This document shows, piece after piece, positions 17,204 to 25,124 of a DNA stretch of 64,000 nt. Source of the DNA: CALFUK01 sp964450495 (GTDB taxonomy: Bacteria > Bacteroidota > Bacteroidia > Chitinophagales > Saprospiraceae); contig CAYVFU010000017.1 of NCBI GenBank assembly GCA_964450495.1, positions 1-64,000 on the forward strand, in the 5' to 3' direction. The position numbers and the translations under genes are program-made. Within the stretch, counting starts at the first letter, position 1. Every line of letters begins with the position of its first letter. The notes under the pieces were generated by a model, which saw nothing but the letters and a program-made list of their open reading frames with translations, was not told the origin of the DNA and did no database searches.

Positions 17204-17959
17204 TTAAGTAAATACGATTTTATTGCCATTGAGCTTAATTGGCTTAGCCTTTTTAGTCAATTTGTGACTAATGCTTGAGGTAGCCATATGGTATAGTATG
17301 TCAAATATTTGTTCATTTATTTTATTAGGATTATTATCCTTCTCATTAAATTTCACATCAGTTAATCTAGGTAGGTGCTTTGCGAAATAAATATTATTAT
17401 TTGCTGTCTCAACTAATGTTGATGCCAAGGCCTTTGGATAATTGTGTTTTGGGTTTAATTCTAATATGACTAATGAGATCTTCTTGCAAAGCGCCTTGTA
17501 AGATAGAAAGAAACCATATTTATTTTCCTCTTCTACTAGCTTATGGTGATACGCTTTTGTACCTTCTCGAATCACTATTCTATGAAGTATTTCTTCATCC
17601 ACAAACTCAGTGTCTGCATTATAGAGCGAAGCTTCAATCAAGAGTTTGATGATGATTTTAAGTTTTTTAGTAGAGTCCTTAATGTTGTTCAAACTTAGAT
17701 CAATTCTTGTACTCGTCCATTCCCAATACCAATTTATTAGATAGGTAAACAGATAATTCTTATTTTCAAAATATCTATAGATAGAGGATTCTGTAGATGA
17801 TATCTTCCTTGCCAATTTCCTAAAACTAAAATCATCTAATCCCAACTCATCTATAAGACTTACGCTATTTTTGATAATTTTTTTGCCTAATTCTGTTGTT
17901 ACAGGATCTTTAAGGTAAAGTTTAGAATTGATGTTGAGGTTTACTTTTATCTTATCCAT
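17204..17959 (-). CDS. TetR-family transcriptional regulator
   Basis: 251-residue regulator. The HTH region is at about 28-72 (VSLIDELGLDDFSFRKLARK, then ESSIYRYFENKNYLFTYLI, the TetR recognition helix and tail), followed by an all-helical ligand domain and a basic C-terminus. The start ATG at 17959 overlaps the end of the ECF sigma gene by 13 bases, so the two are coupled. As the middle gene of sigma - TetR - SPFH, it may repress its own operon through the inverted repeat at 18499-18525. The ligand is unknown; membrane or envelope stress would fit the SPFH partner. Confidence 0.88.
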   Translation of the reverse strand: MDKIKVNLNINSKLYLKDPVTTELGKKIIKNSVSLIDELGLDDFSFRKLARKISSTESSIYRYFENKNYLFTYLINWYWEWTSTRIDLSLNNIKDSTKKLKIIIKLLIEASLYNADTEFVDEEILHRIVIREGTKAYHHKLVEEENKYGFFLSYKALCKKISLVILELNPKHNYPKALASTLVETANNNIYFAKHLPRLTDVKFNEKDNNPNKINEQIFDILYHMATSSISHKLTKKAKPIKLNGNKIVFT

Positions 17960-18450
17960 GATAATTGATTCATTTTATTAATTTCTCTACGTAACATTTT
18001 ACGGGCATGATGTATTCTGCTCTTTATGGTTCCTAGTGGTAGATTTAAGTGATCAGCCATTTCTTTATAACTATAACCTTCTTTGCACATATGTATCAAT
18101 TCTTGATCTCTTGCACCCAGGTTCTTTATAGCAGACATTACTTCTTGATTGAATAGATTGTAGTCACCATTCGCCTCTTCTATCCCTCCTACAGCTTTAT
18201 CTTCAAAGTCCACTACAGTCATTCTTTTTCTTTTCCTGTATTGATTAATAAATACATTTCTCATAATAACTGATATCCAAGCCTTTAAGTTGGTGCCTTT
18301 TTTAAACTGAGTTATTTTGCTTAATACCTTGAACATGGTCTCTTGGACCAGATCCATGGCATCTTGTTCGTTTTTGACATAGCGATAAGCCATTTTTTTG
18401 AAGAATTCCAAGTTATTGAGTACTTCTTGTTCTACTGTTATTTTTCTCAT
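17947..18450 (-). CDS. ECF RNA polymerase sigma factor
   Basis: 167-residue ECF-class sigma factor. Region 2 is at about 15-80 (NEQDAMDLVQETMFKVLSKI, LKAWISVIMRNVFINQYRK), and region 4 at about 105-160 (ARDQELIHMCKEGYSYKEMA, LPLGTIKSRIHHARKML). The real start is the ATG at 18450; the upstream extension has no domain and crosses the -7 box. There is no anti-sigma gene next to it. Instead a TetR gene overlaps its 3' end and an SPFH gene follows. Control by the TetR product rather than an anti-sigma is an inference from this layout. Confidence 0.93.
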   Translation of the reverse strand: MRKITVEQEVLNNLEFFKKMAYRYVKNEQDAMDLVQETMFKVLSKITQFKKGTNLKAWISVIMRNVFINQYRKRKRMTVVDFEDKAVGGIEEANGDYNLFNQEVMSAIKNLGARDQELIHMCKEGYSYKEMADHLNLPLGTIKSRIHHARKMLRREINKMNQLSWIR

Positions 18451-18491
18451 ATTGATAGCGTTTATACTTTGTCTAATAATAGTATTACTAT

Positions 18492-18499
18492 CAAATATA
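18492..18499 (-). promoter_or_regulatory. Candidate -7 box (TATATTTG) of the sigma-TetR-SPFH operon
   Basis: Minus-strand TATATTTG fits TAnnTTTG exactly. Transcription would start near 18485, about 35 bases ahead of the sigma ATG at 18450. The inverted repeat at 18499-18525 directly abuts its upstream side. Confidence 0.5.
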
Positions 18500-18525
18500 A
18501 CGAACAATGCTATTAAAAGTTCGTT
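18499..18525. promoter_or_regulatory. Inverted repeat, possible TetR operator
   Basis: AACGAAC - 13 bases - GTTCGTT, perfect 7-base arms. It fills the space between the -7 box and the expected -33 region, where a bound repressor would block RNA polymerase. The TetR product of the second gene in the operon is the obvious candidate ligand. Confidence 0.5.
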
Positions 18526-18619
18526 CTAATCCATGATTTTGAAAAAAAAATATCTGGGAATTATTCTAAGTATGTTTAAGCCAAAAACCTTACTGTTCTT
18601 GCTACATATATACCTGCAA

Positions 18620-18709
18620 CTCAAACTAAAGCTACAACACAATCTTAATATCTTAATGTTACCCCTCAAACTAAAGCTACAACACAACCTTAATGTGTTG
18701 ATGTTTAAA
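18620..18709. repeat. Two-copy 45-bp tandem repeat
   Basis: Two direct copies with period 45 (18620-18664 and 18665-18709). The first 23 bases are identical (CTCAAACTAAAGC followed by TACAACACAA); the ends have drifted. It lies between the divergent sigma operon and the serine hydrolase. A 63-codon frame crosses it but looks non-coding. Confidence 0.75.
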
Positions 18710-18743
18710 AAAGAATGCTCTTGAATTAATGTTTTTCACTCAC

Positions 18744-20270
18744 TCAGCTAACCGGCACTTGCTCAATCAATAAAGCCAAAGATTTTTTCAGAGCTTCAAC
18801 TCCTTTTGCAGATCCTTTATAATGACCTAACCTGACAACCACTAAATCGTGAGATGGTATGATGATGGTAAATTGACCACCTGCTCCAGCAAAATAAAAG
18901 GCATCCTTTGGAATTGGCCAATTGCTATCTCCGTTTACCCAACAAAAAGCACCTCCATAAATTGGTCTATCATCAGCTAACCATGCTGGTGCAATGGTGT
19001 TTGCATATTCTCGATAACCTTCAGGTAAAATTCTTTCGCCATTCCAGACACCATCATTTAGCATCAGGTTGCCTAGTCTTGCCCAGTCTCTTGCTGTGCC
19101 AAACTCATAACCTTGCAACAGGAAATTACCATGATTGTCAGTTTCCATAACCATATGTTGGACTCCGATTTTATCAAAGATTTCTCTCTGTGGAAATGAA
19201 TGATAGTCCTGCCCTCTGCCTTCAACACCGAGGCGAATTAAATAATTAGTAAGACCAGGATCACAGTTTCTGTATCTACCTACGGTATTAGGTTCCCATT
19301 GTTGTGGTAGTGCTGCTATGTACTCGAAAGTGTTGCCACCATTTGTATAAACATACAGGTGGTCTGGATAGCCTTCTTTTGGATCAAAATCTGGATCTTG
19401 TGGTGCCCTAAATCTGATGCCGCTTGACATTCGCATGATATCACCAATTCGTATTTTTTGTCTCTGGTCTTCTTCCGACTGCCATTCTGGTATAGGTGCA
19501 GCTTGCCAAAGATCATAGACACCTTGTTGAATTAAGACACCCATCATCATAGCCGTCAAACTTTTACCCATTGACCAAGATTCTAGTGAGGTGTGCATAT
19601 CAATTCCATCTTTATATCGCTCTCCAATGATTTGTCCTTTATGAGTGACGACATAAGAAGCCGTCAAACCGTCTGATGGATTGAATGCAGCATTCACAGC
19701 CTCTTGTATTTTTTCTTTATTAAGTGACTCGGGAAATGTCATGCCTGATGTATCATCTCCCATTGGCCATGGAGTTGTTGCAGCATTAGGTAAATTTTTT
19801 GTAATGGGTTTTGCTTTGAACAAAAGGTCTTTTTCGCCTTCTGGCAAACATACACAACCTAAGTCACCATTAAGTTTTGCTGTTCGTACAACTCCATTTG
19901 GAAGGGTGACATGTACTGCTTTATTTTCTAGATCTAATTTCCTTTCGACATCTTGCCTTTTGTCATAAGGGCTGCTGAAGTAACCAATGGCTTCAGCTGC
20001 GAAGTCAAAATCTAAACCTGAAACAAATACAGCAGAACAAAGAATTTTTGCAAAGCCGCTCGCGTGGTGAGAATCTGCATCTCCCGGAGGCGGATTATAT
20101 GGTGTATCTAATTCTAAAGAATTAGCTCGTTCAAGTAATTTTTTGGTTTTGATATTTTCTTCATTAAGTGCGGAATCAACGGCTGATGCAGTTGAAGCAT
20201 TCTGCTTAACATCAATGTTTTGGCAGGCGATAATACAAAAGATGAGTAGTATATATTGAATTCTGAACAT
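18744..20270 (-). CDS. Lipoprotein serine hydrolase (beta-lactamase class C / EstB-like)
   Basis: 508-residue exported protein. Lipobox-like IIAC (Cys16) follows the N-terminal hydrophobic segment. An N-terminal region of about 180 residues precedes a penicillin-binding-like fold: catalytic SMGK (Ser233, Lys236), YRN (Tyr333, Asn335) and a late GAGGQF in place of KTG. The family includes class C beta-lactamases, EstB esterases and 6-aminohexanoate-dimer hydrolases. The N-terminal part with the GCVCLPEG cysteine pair is like that seen in the 6-aminohexanoate-dimer hydrolase branch. It is a single gene, and I would not call it a resistance gene. Confidence 0.88.
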   Translation of the reverse strand: MFRIQYILLIFCIIACQNIDVKQNASTASAVDSALNEENIKTKKLLERANSLELDTPYNPPPGDADSHHASGFAKILCSAVFVSGLDFDFAAEAIGYFSSPYDKRQDVERKLDLENKAVHVTLPNGVVRTAKLNGDLGCVCLPEGEKDLLFKAKPITKNLPNAATTPWPMGDDTSGMTFPESLNKEKIQEAVNAAFNPSDGLTASYVVTHKGQIIGERYKDGIDMHTSLESWSMGKSLTAMMMGVLIQQGVYDLWQAAPIPEWQSEEDQRQKIRIGDIMRMSSGIRFRAPQDPDFDPKEGYPDHLYVYTNGGNTFEYIAALPQQWEPNTVGRYRNCDPGLTNYLIRLGVEGRGQDYHSFPQREIFDKIGVQHMVMETDNHGNFLLQGYEFGTARDWARLGNLMLNDGVWNGERILPEGYREYANTIAPAWLADDRPIYGGAFCWVNGDSNWPIPKDAFYFAGAGGQFTIIIPSHDLVVVRLGHYKGSAKGVEALKKSLALLIEQVPVS

Positions 20271-20552
20271 GTTGAATGAGTTTATTCTAGAAGGTAGTGA
20301 ATATGAATAAGACCTCTTGATTTGTATTGGTTTTATTTTGATGAAAGTGGGTGAATTAGTTTGCTGTTTGTCGACATCGGTCCTCCGTTATAAACCTTTC
20401 TGGACTAGCCTTTGCAGAAATGTAAAAATTACACAAAGCATAGAAATTTGAAGTACAAGTTTAAACTTAAATTATTTTTAATTTAGCGTAAATATGTTGG
20501 CAAGGGTGGGTTATTCTTATGGATCCGAAACCGGATTATGTGGTAACTTAAT

Positions 20553-21020
20553 TTAGTTGTTTTTTTCCTGAACGTTCATCCTCATATTTAAGAGGTTGGG
20601 TCTAAAGTTGCTTTTTTTGTACGCTTCGATTGCACTTTTATTTTCAGCATATACATCCAATTGAAATTCAAATACACCTTTTGTTTTGGACCAGTTTATA
20701 AGTTCTTTGATTAATTCACCATTTATTCCTTTACCTCGAAATTCTGGAGAGACATACATGAAACCCAAGTAAGCATAGTATTTATGCAACTTGTATGGCG
20801 CTGATTTTTTTATCAAAGCATAGGCAGTACCAATTATTTCATTACTATTGACAGCCAGCATCACAATCGCGTCATCGCGTTCAATTAGATTTTTCAAATC
20901 ATAATATTCAATTGGATCTTCTTTTAAATGTTTAGCAAACTGACGTTCGTATTCTATAATAGCTTGTTCTATTTTCTTGAGCTGACTTAGGTCCTGAATA
21001 CTGGCTTCTCTAAAATTCAT
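20553..21020 (-). CDS. GNAT-family N-acetyltransferase
   Basis: 155-residue acetyltransferase. The acetyl-CoA-binding loop is seen in FMYVSPEFRGKGINGELIKE (R/Q-x-x-G-x-G/A pattern), and the C-terminal part DVYAENKSAIEAYKKSNFRP is the usual motif B. Starts at ATG with NFREASIQDLSQLKKIEQ. The acceptor substrate cannot be predicted. It is 31 bases downstream of the kinase-like gene at 21052-22107 on the same strand, so the two may be co-transcribed. Confidence 0.88.
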   Translation of the reverse strand: MNFREASIQDLSQLKKIEQAIIEYERQFAKHLKEDPIEYYDLKNLIERDDAIVMLAVNSNEIIGTAYALIKKSAPYKLHKYYAYLGFMYVSPEFRGKGINGELIKELINWSKTKGVFEFQLDVYAENKSAIEAYKKSNFRPNLLNMRMNVQEKNN

Positions 21021-21051
21021 AAGATAATTTCACAAATAATCATTTTTAGAA

Positions 21052-22107
21052 TTACAACTCCAATATACTTTGTGTGAATTCCTTTTGAAGCACCAACTCG
21101 ATATTTTTATATACAATTTCACCCATTGTCTCACAAGATTGAAAAGAAGGGTGTTGATGATGTGTCGCTAATTCTTTGCCTAGTTGTATGATCTTTTTAG
21201 AATTGGATATTTCATCTTTCAACAATGACTTCATCAATAAATTAAGCCTGTCTATATTGGCTTTTGCTCGTCTTGCAATTAGCGAACGCTCTTCTAATTG
21301 ATACTGGGTCACTGTTTCAGGGGAGAGGTGCTTCATCCCTAATTCTACAATAGGATTATTTTCTTTGAAATATTGAGGTAGGTAAAAATTCTTTCTCCCT
21401 TCATAGGATTGTTGGTCAAAGTCGATGGCCCGAATTCTATATTGAGAACCTTCGATATCTGGAGTAATGTCTACTATATAGTTATATGCTCGCATGTCAC
21501 CAAGCAATCTCACAAAGCATCGTTCTGTAAATTTGATAAACTCCTTTGAAACTCTAATCTCATTAAATTCATCGATGCCCAAGTGTTTTTTCATAAAATC
21601 ATCTCCTGGTATACCTGCAATATGTTCTTCAATCAGTGTTTCTCCATCTACCAAATAACCAACTTGATTGGGTGACAACAATTCTTCTAATTCCAAACCA
21701 TATATACGGGAGGAGTCAATCTTTTTGATATAAAAATGATCATAATTATCATTCAGCATATTGATGATTCGGATGCGATAGGGATGTGTATTGCCAAACA
21801 TGCAAAAGTCAATTCTGTCTACTTTTAAATGGTCAATAACAGACGTATCACCATCTGTTTTCAATAAGGCATAAATCTGGCAAAGTGATCGACCTATTTC
21901 TTTGGTTTCCCATTCATCATAGAATATGGTTTCCCATAAAGTATCTTCGCCATCTTTATTGATCAACGGAATGGTTGCCGTATGCCTAGTCATATCATCA
22001 TATTGCACTGGTAGGTCTACATACCGATTGTGCTTAGTCAAATATTCTTTGAGCTTTGTGGAAACACCAAAAGCAACTTTCTTTTTTGAAGGTTTATTAC
22101 CTGCCAT
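21052..22107 (-). CDS. Conserved hypothetical protein with kinase-like motifs
   Basis: 351-residue cytoplasmic protein I do not recognise as a named family. Motifs are in the order of a protein-kinase-like fold: a possible ATP-binding lysine in HFYIKKID (residues 125-131), a hinge-like EEHIAGIPGDDF (160-171), a catalytic-loop-like GDMRAYNYIVD (Asp204, Asn209) and a metal-site-like AIDFDQQ (Asp229/Asp231). The C-terminal third is helical. HipA, CotH and aminoglycoside phosphotransferase-type enzymes show similar order. The assignment is inference. It may be co-transcribed with the GNAT gene that follows; a repeat-rich stretch lies upstream. Confidence 0.6.
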   Translation of the reverse strand: MAGNKPSKKKVAFGVSTKLKEYLTKHNRYVDLPVQYDDMTRHTATIPLINKDGEDTLWETIFYDEWETKEIGRSLCQIYALLKTDGDTSVIDHLKVDRIDFCMFGNTHPYRIRIINMLNDNYDHFYIKKIDSSRIYGLELEELLSPNQVGYLVDGETLIEEHIAGIPGDDFMKKHLGIDEFNEIRVSKEFIKFTERCFVRLLGDMRAYNYIVDITPDIEGSQYRIRAIDFDQQSYEGRKNFYLPQYFKENNPIVELGMKHLSPETVTQYQLEERSLIARRAKANIDRLNLLMKSLLKDEISNSKKIIQLGKELATHHQHPSFQSCETMGEIVYKNIELVLQKEFTQSILEL

Positions 22108-22150
22108 AATCTTGTATAAATGGCAATAATAGTACCGAAGTTCTTGTAGA

Positions 22151-22289
22151 TGTCTCGTCTCAAGAGAACTGATGCATCTCGTCTCAAGAGAACTGGTTTT
22201 GTAGGCATCTCGACTTAAGATAGCTGGTTTGAGAGGCTTCTCGCCGAAAGCTCCGTATCAGCATGCTGGTATTTCGTCTCAAGAATCTG
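22151..22289. repeat. Cluster of short degenerate direct repeats
   Basis: Two near-identical 21-mers at 22151-22171 and 22175-22195 (core TCTCGTCTCAAGAGAACTG), a diverged copy at 22206-22226 (CATCTCGACTTAAGATAGCTG) and another at 22271-22289. The same core GTCYCGTCTMAA recurs near 50.7 and 50.8 kb. Confidence 0.75.
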
Positions 22290-22325
22290 CAAGAAGCATT
22301 TAGGGCTTCTTACCGTTGGTAAGAC

Positions 22326-23180
22326 CTATAGGTTTCTTATCAATCCCTCTTGTGTCACCGAACACAACAAATCCCCTTTCCTCGAATAAATCCTTCCAGT
22401 ACAAAAGCCTTTGGCACCAAAGGCATTAGGGCTTTCGACCACATAAAGCATCCAGTCATCATCTACTATAGGACGATGAAACCACATAGAATGATCTAAA
22501 CTAGCGATTCGCATTGGTTTGGTAAATAAGGATACAGCATGTGGGAATAAGGAGGTAATCAACAGATTGAAGTCGGAGGCATAAGCCAGGATGGACTTTC
22601 TAAAACGTTGATCAATGGGGAGATCACCGTTCAATCTGAACCAGGCATGAGTTATTGGAGCCCTCACCGTAGGGTTTAAGGGATTATAATGTTCAACTGG
22701 ATGAAATAAAATAGGTCCATCAGCTGAATAAATGCCTTTTGGTTTGAATTGCAATTTTTCTGCTACTTCTCTAAATATCTCTGGGAAGGAACTTAATGAT
22801 TCTGGCTGTGCTACATTTGGCATTGGCACTTGATGCGAATAACCAACTTCAGCTATATGATAAGAGCAGGCCATCAAGAAAATCTCTCGCCCGTTCTGCA
22901 TTGCTTTTACACGTCGCGTATTGAAACTTCTACCATCCTTAAACTTTTCTACTTGATAGATGATTGGTATGCTCATATCTCCAGGACTAAGAAAATAGCC
23001 GTGCATTGAATGTAGTATTCTATCATCATCGGTCGTAGCATCTGCTGCTTGAAGAGATTGTGCAAGTACTTGACCGCCATATACTTGAGGGCTTCCGATG
23101 TCTAAAGATTCCCCTGTGAATACATTTTCACCCGTTTGTTGTAATGTTAAAATATCAAGGAGACGTTTATGGTGTGACAT
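22326..23180 (-). CDS. tesB: Acyl-CoA thioesterase II (TesB-like)
   Basis: 284-residue cytoplasmic double-hotdog thioesterase that hydrolyses acyl-CoA to free fatty acid and CoA. Visible features: the first hotdog (PQVYGGQVLAQSLQAA, SMHGYFLSPGD, SFNTRRVKAMQNG) and the second with catalytic ASDFNLL and SLDHSMWFHRP, the family hallmark. I use the ATG at 23180; an ATG six codons upstream is less likely because a TAnnTTTG box lies at 23196-23203. Short hairpin CTTACC-GTT-GGTAAG follows the stop. It is divergent from the class IV aminotransferase. Confidence 0.93.
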   Translation of the reverse strand: MSHHKRLLDILTLQQTGENVFTGESLDIGSPQVYGGQVLAQSLQAADATTDDDRILHSMHGYFLSPGDMSIPIIYQVEKFKDGRSFNTRRVKAMQNGREIFLMACSYHIAEVGYSHQVPMPNVAQPESLSSFPEIFREVAEKLQFKPKGIYSADGPILFHPVEHYNPLNPTVRAPITHAWFRLNGDLPIDQRFRKSILAYASDFNLLITSLFPHAVSLFTKPMRIASLDHSMWFHRPIVDDDWMLYVVESPNAFGAKGFCTGRIYSRKGDLLCSVTQEGLIRNL

Positions 23181-23195
23181 TTTTAAAAATTTGTG

Positions 23196-23203
23196 CAAAT
23201 GTA
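23196..23203 (-). promoter_or_regulatory. Candidate -7 box (TACATTTG) for tesB
   Basis: Minus-strand TACATTTG fits TAnnTTTG. It predicts a very short leader before the ATG at 23180, and would fall inside the coding region if the upstream ATG were used. Confidence 0.4.
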
Positions 23204-23253
23204 TTCTAAAAAGAGTTTATATTTATTACACTAATCTTACATGAAACAAAACC

Positions 23254-24069
23254 ATGCACGGCACAGCCTTTTTTAATGACTCACTAGTTGAGTATAAAGA
23301 CCTAAATTTACATATATCAGACATAGGCATTCAGCGAGGATATGCGATTTTTGACTACTTCAAAGTTAAAGATGGCAAAATCCGCTTTGGAGAAGACTAT
23401 TTCGATAGATTTTACAATTCTGCTGAACTAGCTGATCTGGATGTACCATTGAATAGAGAAGAATTGGCCTCAACAATCAATGAGATTGTGGAAAAGAATT
23501 CCTCTCCAACTTCCTACATAAAGCTCTTACTTACAGGAGGTTACTCGGAAAATGGCTTTGATTATGATAAAAGTAATTTCATCATTCTCAATTATGAATA
23601 TGCACCGCAAGATCCTGCTTTGTATGAGAATGGCATCAACTTAATATCAACATTCTATCAGCGCTCATCTCCTGAGATAAAGACGACTAATTACTTTATG
23701 TCAGCTGCATTGCATAAAAAAAGGAAGCAATACGAGGCTATGGATGTGTTATACCATTTAGATGGCATTGTCACAGAAACTTCAAGAGCAAACTTCTTTA
23801 TAGTACGTGATGAAGAAATATTCACAACAGAAGACGACATTCTTCATGGTGTTACTCGAAAGAATTTCATCGAAAAGATCGATAAACACTATATGGTCAA
23901 CCGTCAAAACGTTTGGTTAGAGGATATTTGGGATGCGGACGCGGCTTTCATCACAAGTACTACTAAAGGCGTAATGCCTGTTGTCCGTATTGATGATAGT
24001 ATCATTGGTAATGGGAAGGTATCAGACCAAATGAAAGACATTATGGACATTTTTAATCCACTGCTGTAG
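23254..24069 (+). CDS. Class IV PLP-dependent aminotransferase
   Basis: 271-residue aminotransferase of the BCAT / D-amino-acid transaminase / aminodeoxychorismate lyase fold. The PLP lysine is Lys143 in SPEIKTTNYF, the cofactor-binding glutamate motif is VTETSRANFFIV (Glu175), and the phosphate-binding TSTTKGVMPV follows. Length is right for this class. The SDIGIQRGYAIFDYF N-terminal part is typical of branched-chain aminotransferase-like proteins in Bacteroidota. The exact substrate cannot be decided from motifs. A TetR gene follows 74 bases later. Confidence 0.9.
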   Translation: MHGTAFFNDSLVEYKDLNLHISDIGIQRGYAIFDYFKVKDGKIRFGEDYFDRFYNSAELADLDVPLNREELASTINEIVEKNSSPTSYIKLLLTGGYSENGFDYDKSNFIILNYEYAPQDPALYENGINLISTFYQRSSPEIKTTNYFMSAALHKKRKQYEAMDVLYHLDGIVTETSRANFFIVRDEEIFTTEDDILHGVTRKNFIEKIDKHYMVNRQNVWLEDIWDADAAFITSTTKGVMPVVRIDDSIIGNGKVSDQMKDIMDIFNPLL

Positions 24070-24125
24070 ACAGGTCTACCATTCCTAGTTTCAAATTGTC
24101 AGAATCTTAGCTATATTAGCAAAAG

Positions 24126-24140
24126 TATACTCGGAGTATA
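24126..24140. promoter_or_regulatory. Palindromic operator before tetR-type gene
   Basis: TATACTC-G-GAGTATA, perfect 7-base arms, three bases ahead of the TetR-family ATG. A protein bound here would cover the ribosome-binding or transcription-start region, the usual site of TetR-family autorepression. Confidence 0.6.
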
Positions 24141-24143
24141 GTT

Positions 24144-24815
24144 ATGCTACAATCCAAAAGACAAATAAAGGAATCAAACATCATTGAAGCCGCTGAGCGG
24201 ATCTTCTCCTCTGTTGGCTTTAAAAATGCCAAAATGGATGATATTGCGGTCGAAGCAGGTATCACTAAAGTAACGTTATACTCCTACATGCACAGTAAGG
24301 AGAATCTGTATATGTCGATCACATATAAAGCTTTACAGCTCCTCAACGATGAATATTATTTGACTATTGATAAGTTTAAGAACAAATCTGGTGCGGATTG
24401 TGTCGTTGCCCTTGCCAAAACATTCATGGATTTTTGTGAATCCAATTACTTGTATTCTGAAGCATTGCTCGAATATTATGCCATCATACGATCAACGTCA
24501 AGAGGAGAAGACAACTCTAAATTATCTGATGCAATGAAAGAAAGCATCTCCTTTATGAAGTTGCAAAATATACACAACCTGCCGTTTAAGTTAACCATAC
24601 AAGAGATGCAACGAGGACTTGATGATGGTAGTATTCACCCGTCTCTAGATCCAGCGATACAAACTATTTATGGTTGGGCATCCATCATTGGTTATGTCAA
24701 AGTTATTTCTGCTTCTGGTCAAAATGCGACACCTTTTTTAAAAATAGATCCATCTATTTTAAAAGAGCACCATCTTCGAACAGTTAGACATGTGTTGACA
24801 TCAGGTATTACTTGA
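24144..24815 (+). CDS. TetR-family transcriptional regulator
   Basis: 223-residue regulator. HTH at about 10-55 (IIEAAERIFSSVGFKNAKMD, then GITKVTLYSYMHSKENLYMS, the canonical TetR second and third helices). The ligand domain is helical and of no recognised subfamily. A 15-base palindrome ends three bases before the ATG, strongly suggesting autoregulation. Targets besides itself could be the aminotransferase upstream or the histidine kinase downstream, but nothing shows this. Confidence 0.92.
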   Translation: MLQSKRQIKESNIIEAAERIFSSVGFKNAKMDDIAVEAGITKVTLYSYMHSKENLYMSITYKALQLLNDEYYLTIDKFKNKSGADCVVALAKTFMDFCESNYLYSEALLEYYAIIRSTSRGEDNSKLSDAMKESISFMKLQNIHNLPFKLTIQEMQRGLDDGSIHPSLDPAIQTIYGWASIIGYVKVISASGQNATPFLKIDPSILKEHHLRTVRHVLTSGIT

Positions 24816-24909
24816 CTTTAGCTTCCAATTTAATATTTTAATAGTCTTCTAAGGATTTCAAATTTGAATTCTATAAAGTATGTCTTTTTGAATTTTGATT
24901 ACTAGTCAG

Positions 24910-25020
24910 TTATCCTTTGATGTTTTTTCTTGTGGACAGGAGAAGCTTATATCGTTTAAAGAATATAAAATAAATTGTAGCAATTATCGGAAGACTACCC
25001 CAAAGGATCGCCTTCTGCAT
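24910..25020 (-). CDS. Possible 36-residue single-pass membrane protein
   Basis: In the 309-base gap between the TetR and histidine kinase genes, the minus strand has an ATG-started frame of 36 codons. It encodes a hydrophobic helix (LWGSLPIIATIYFIFF) followed by a basic tail (KRYKLLLSTRKNIKG), the pattern of a small bitopic membrane protein. No strong ribosome-binding site is visible, so this is only a candidate. The remainder of the gap is AT-rich with no other feature. Confidence 0.25.
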   Translation of the reverse strand: MQKAILWGSLPIIATIYFIFFKRYKLLLSTRKNIKG

Positions 25021-25099
25021 TTTTATATATTCTGGATGACCTAGAGTCTACTGCATGAAGTCTAAACCATACACTAATCTTTATTTAATGTGATTATCT

Positions 25100-25107
25100 T
25101 AGCTTTG
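25100..25107 (+). promoter_or_regulatory. Candidate -7 box (TAGCTTTG) for histidine kinase gene
   Basis: TAGCTTTG fits TAnnTTTG, 17 bases before the ATG at 25125. No exact TTTG -33 element is at the right distance. Confidence 0.35.
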
Positions 25108-25124
25108 TTAATACAAAACATACA

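Noticed and set aside
18533..18724. 63-codon plus-strand open frame across the 45-bp tandem repeat
   Set aside because: It is made of the tandem repeat itself and flanking AT-rich sequence, has no ribosome-binding site and no recognisable domain.
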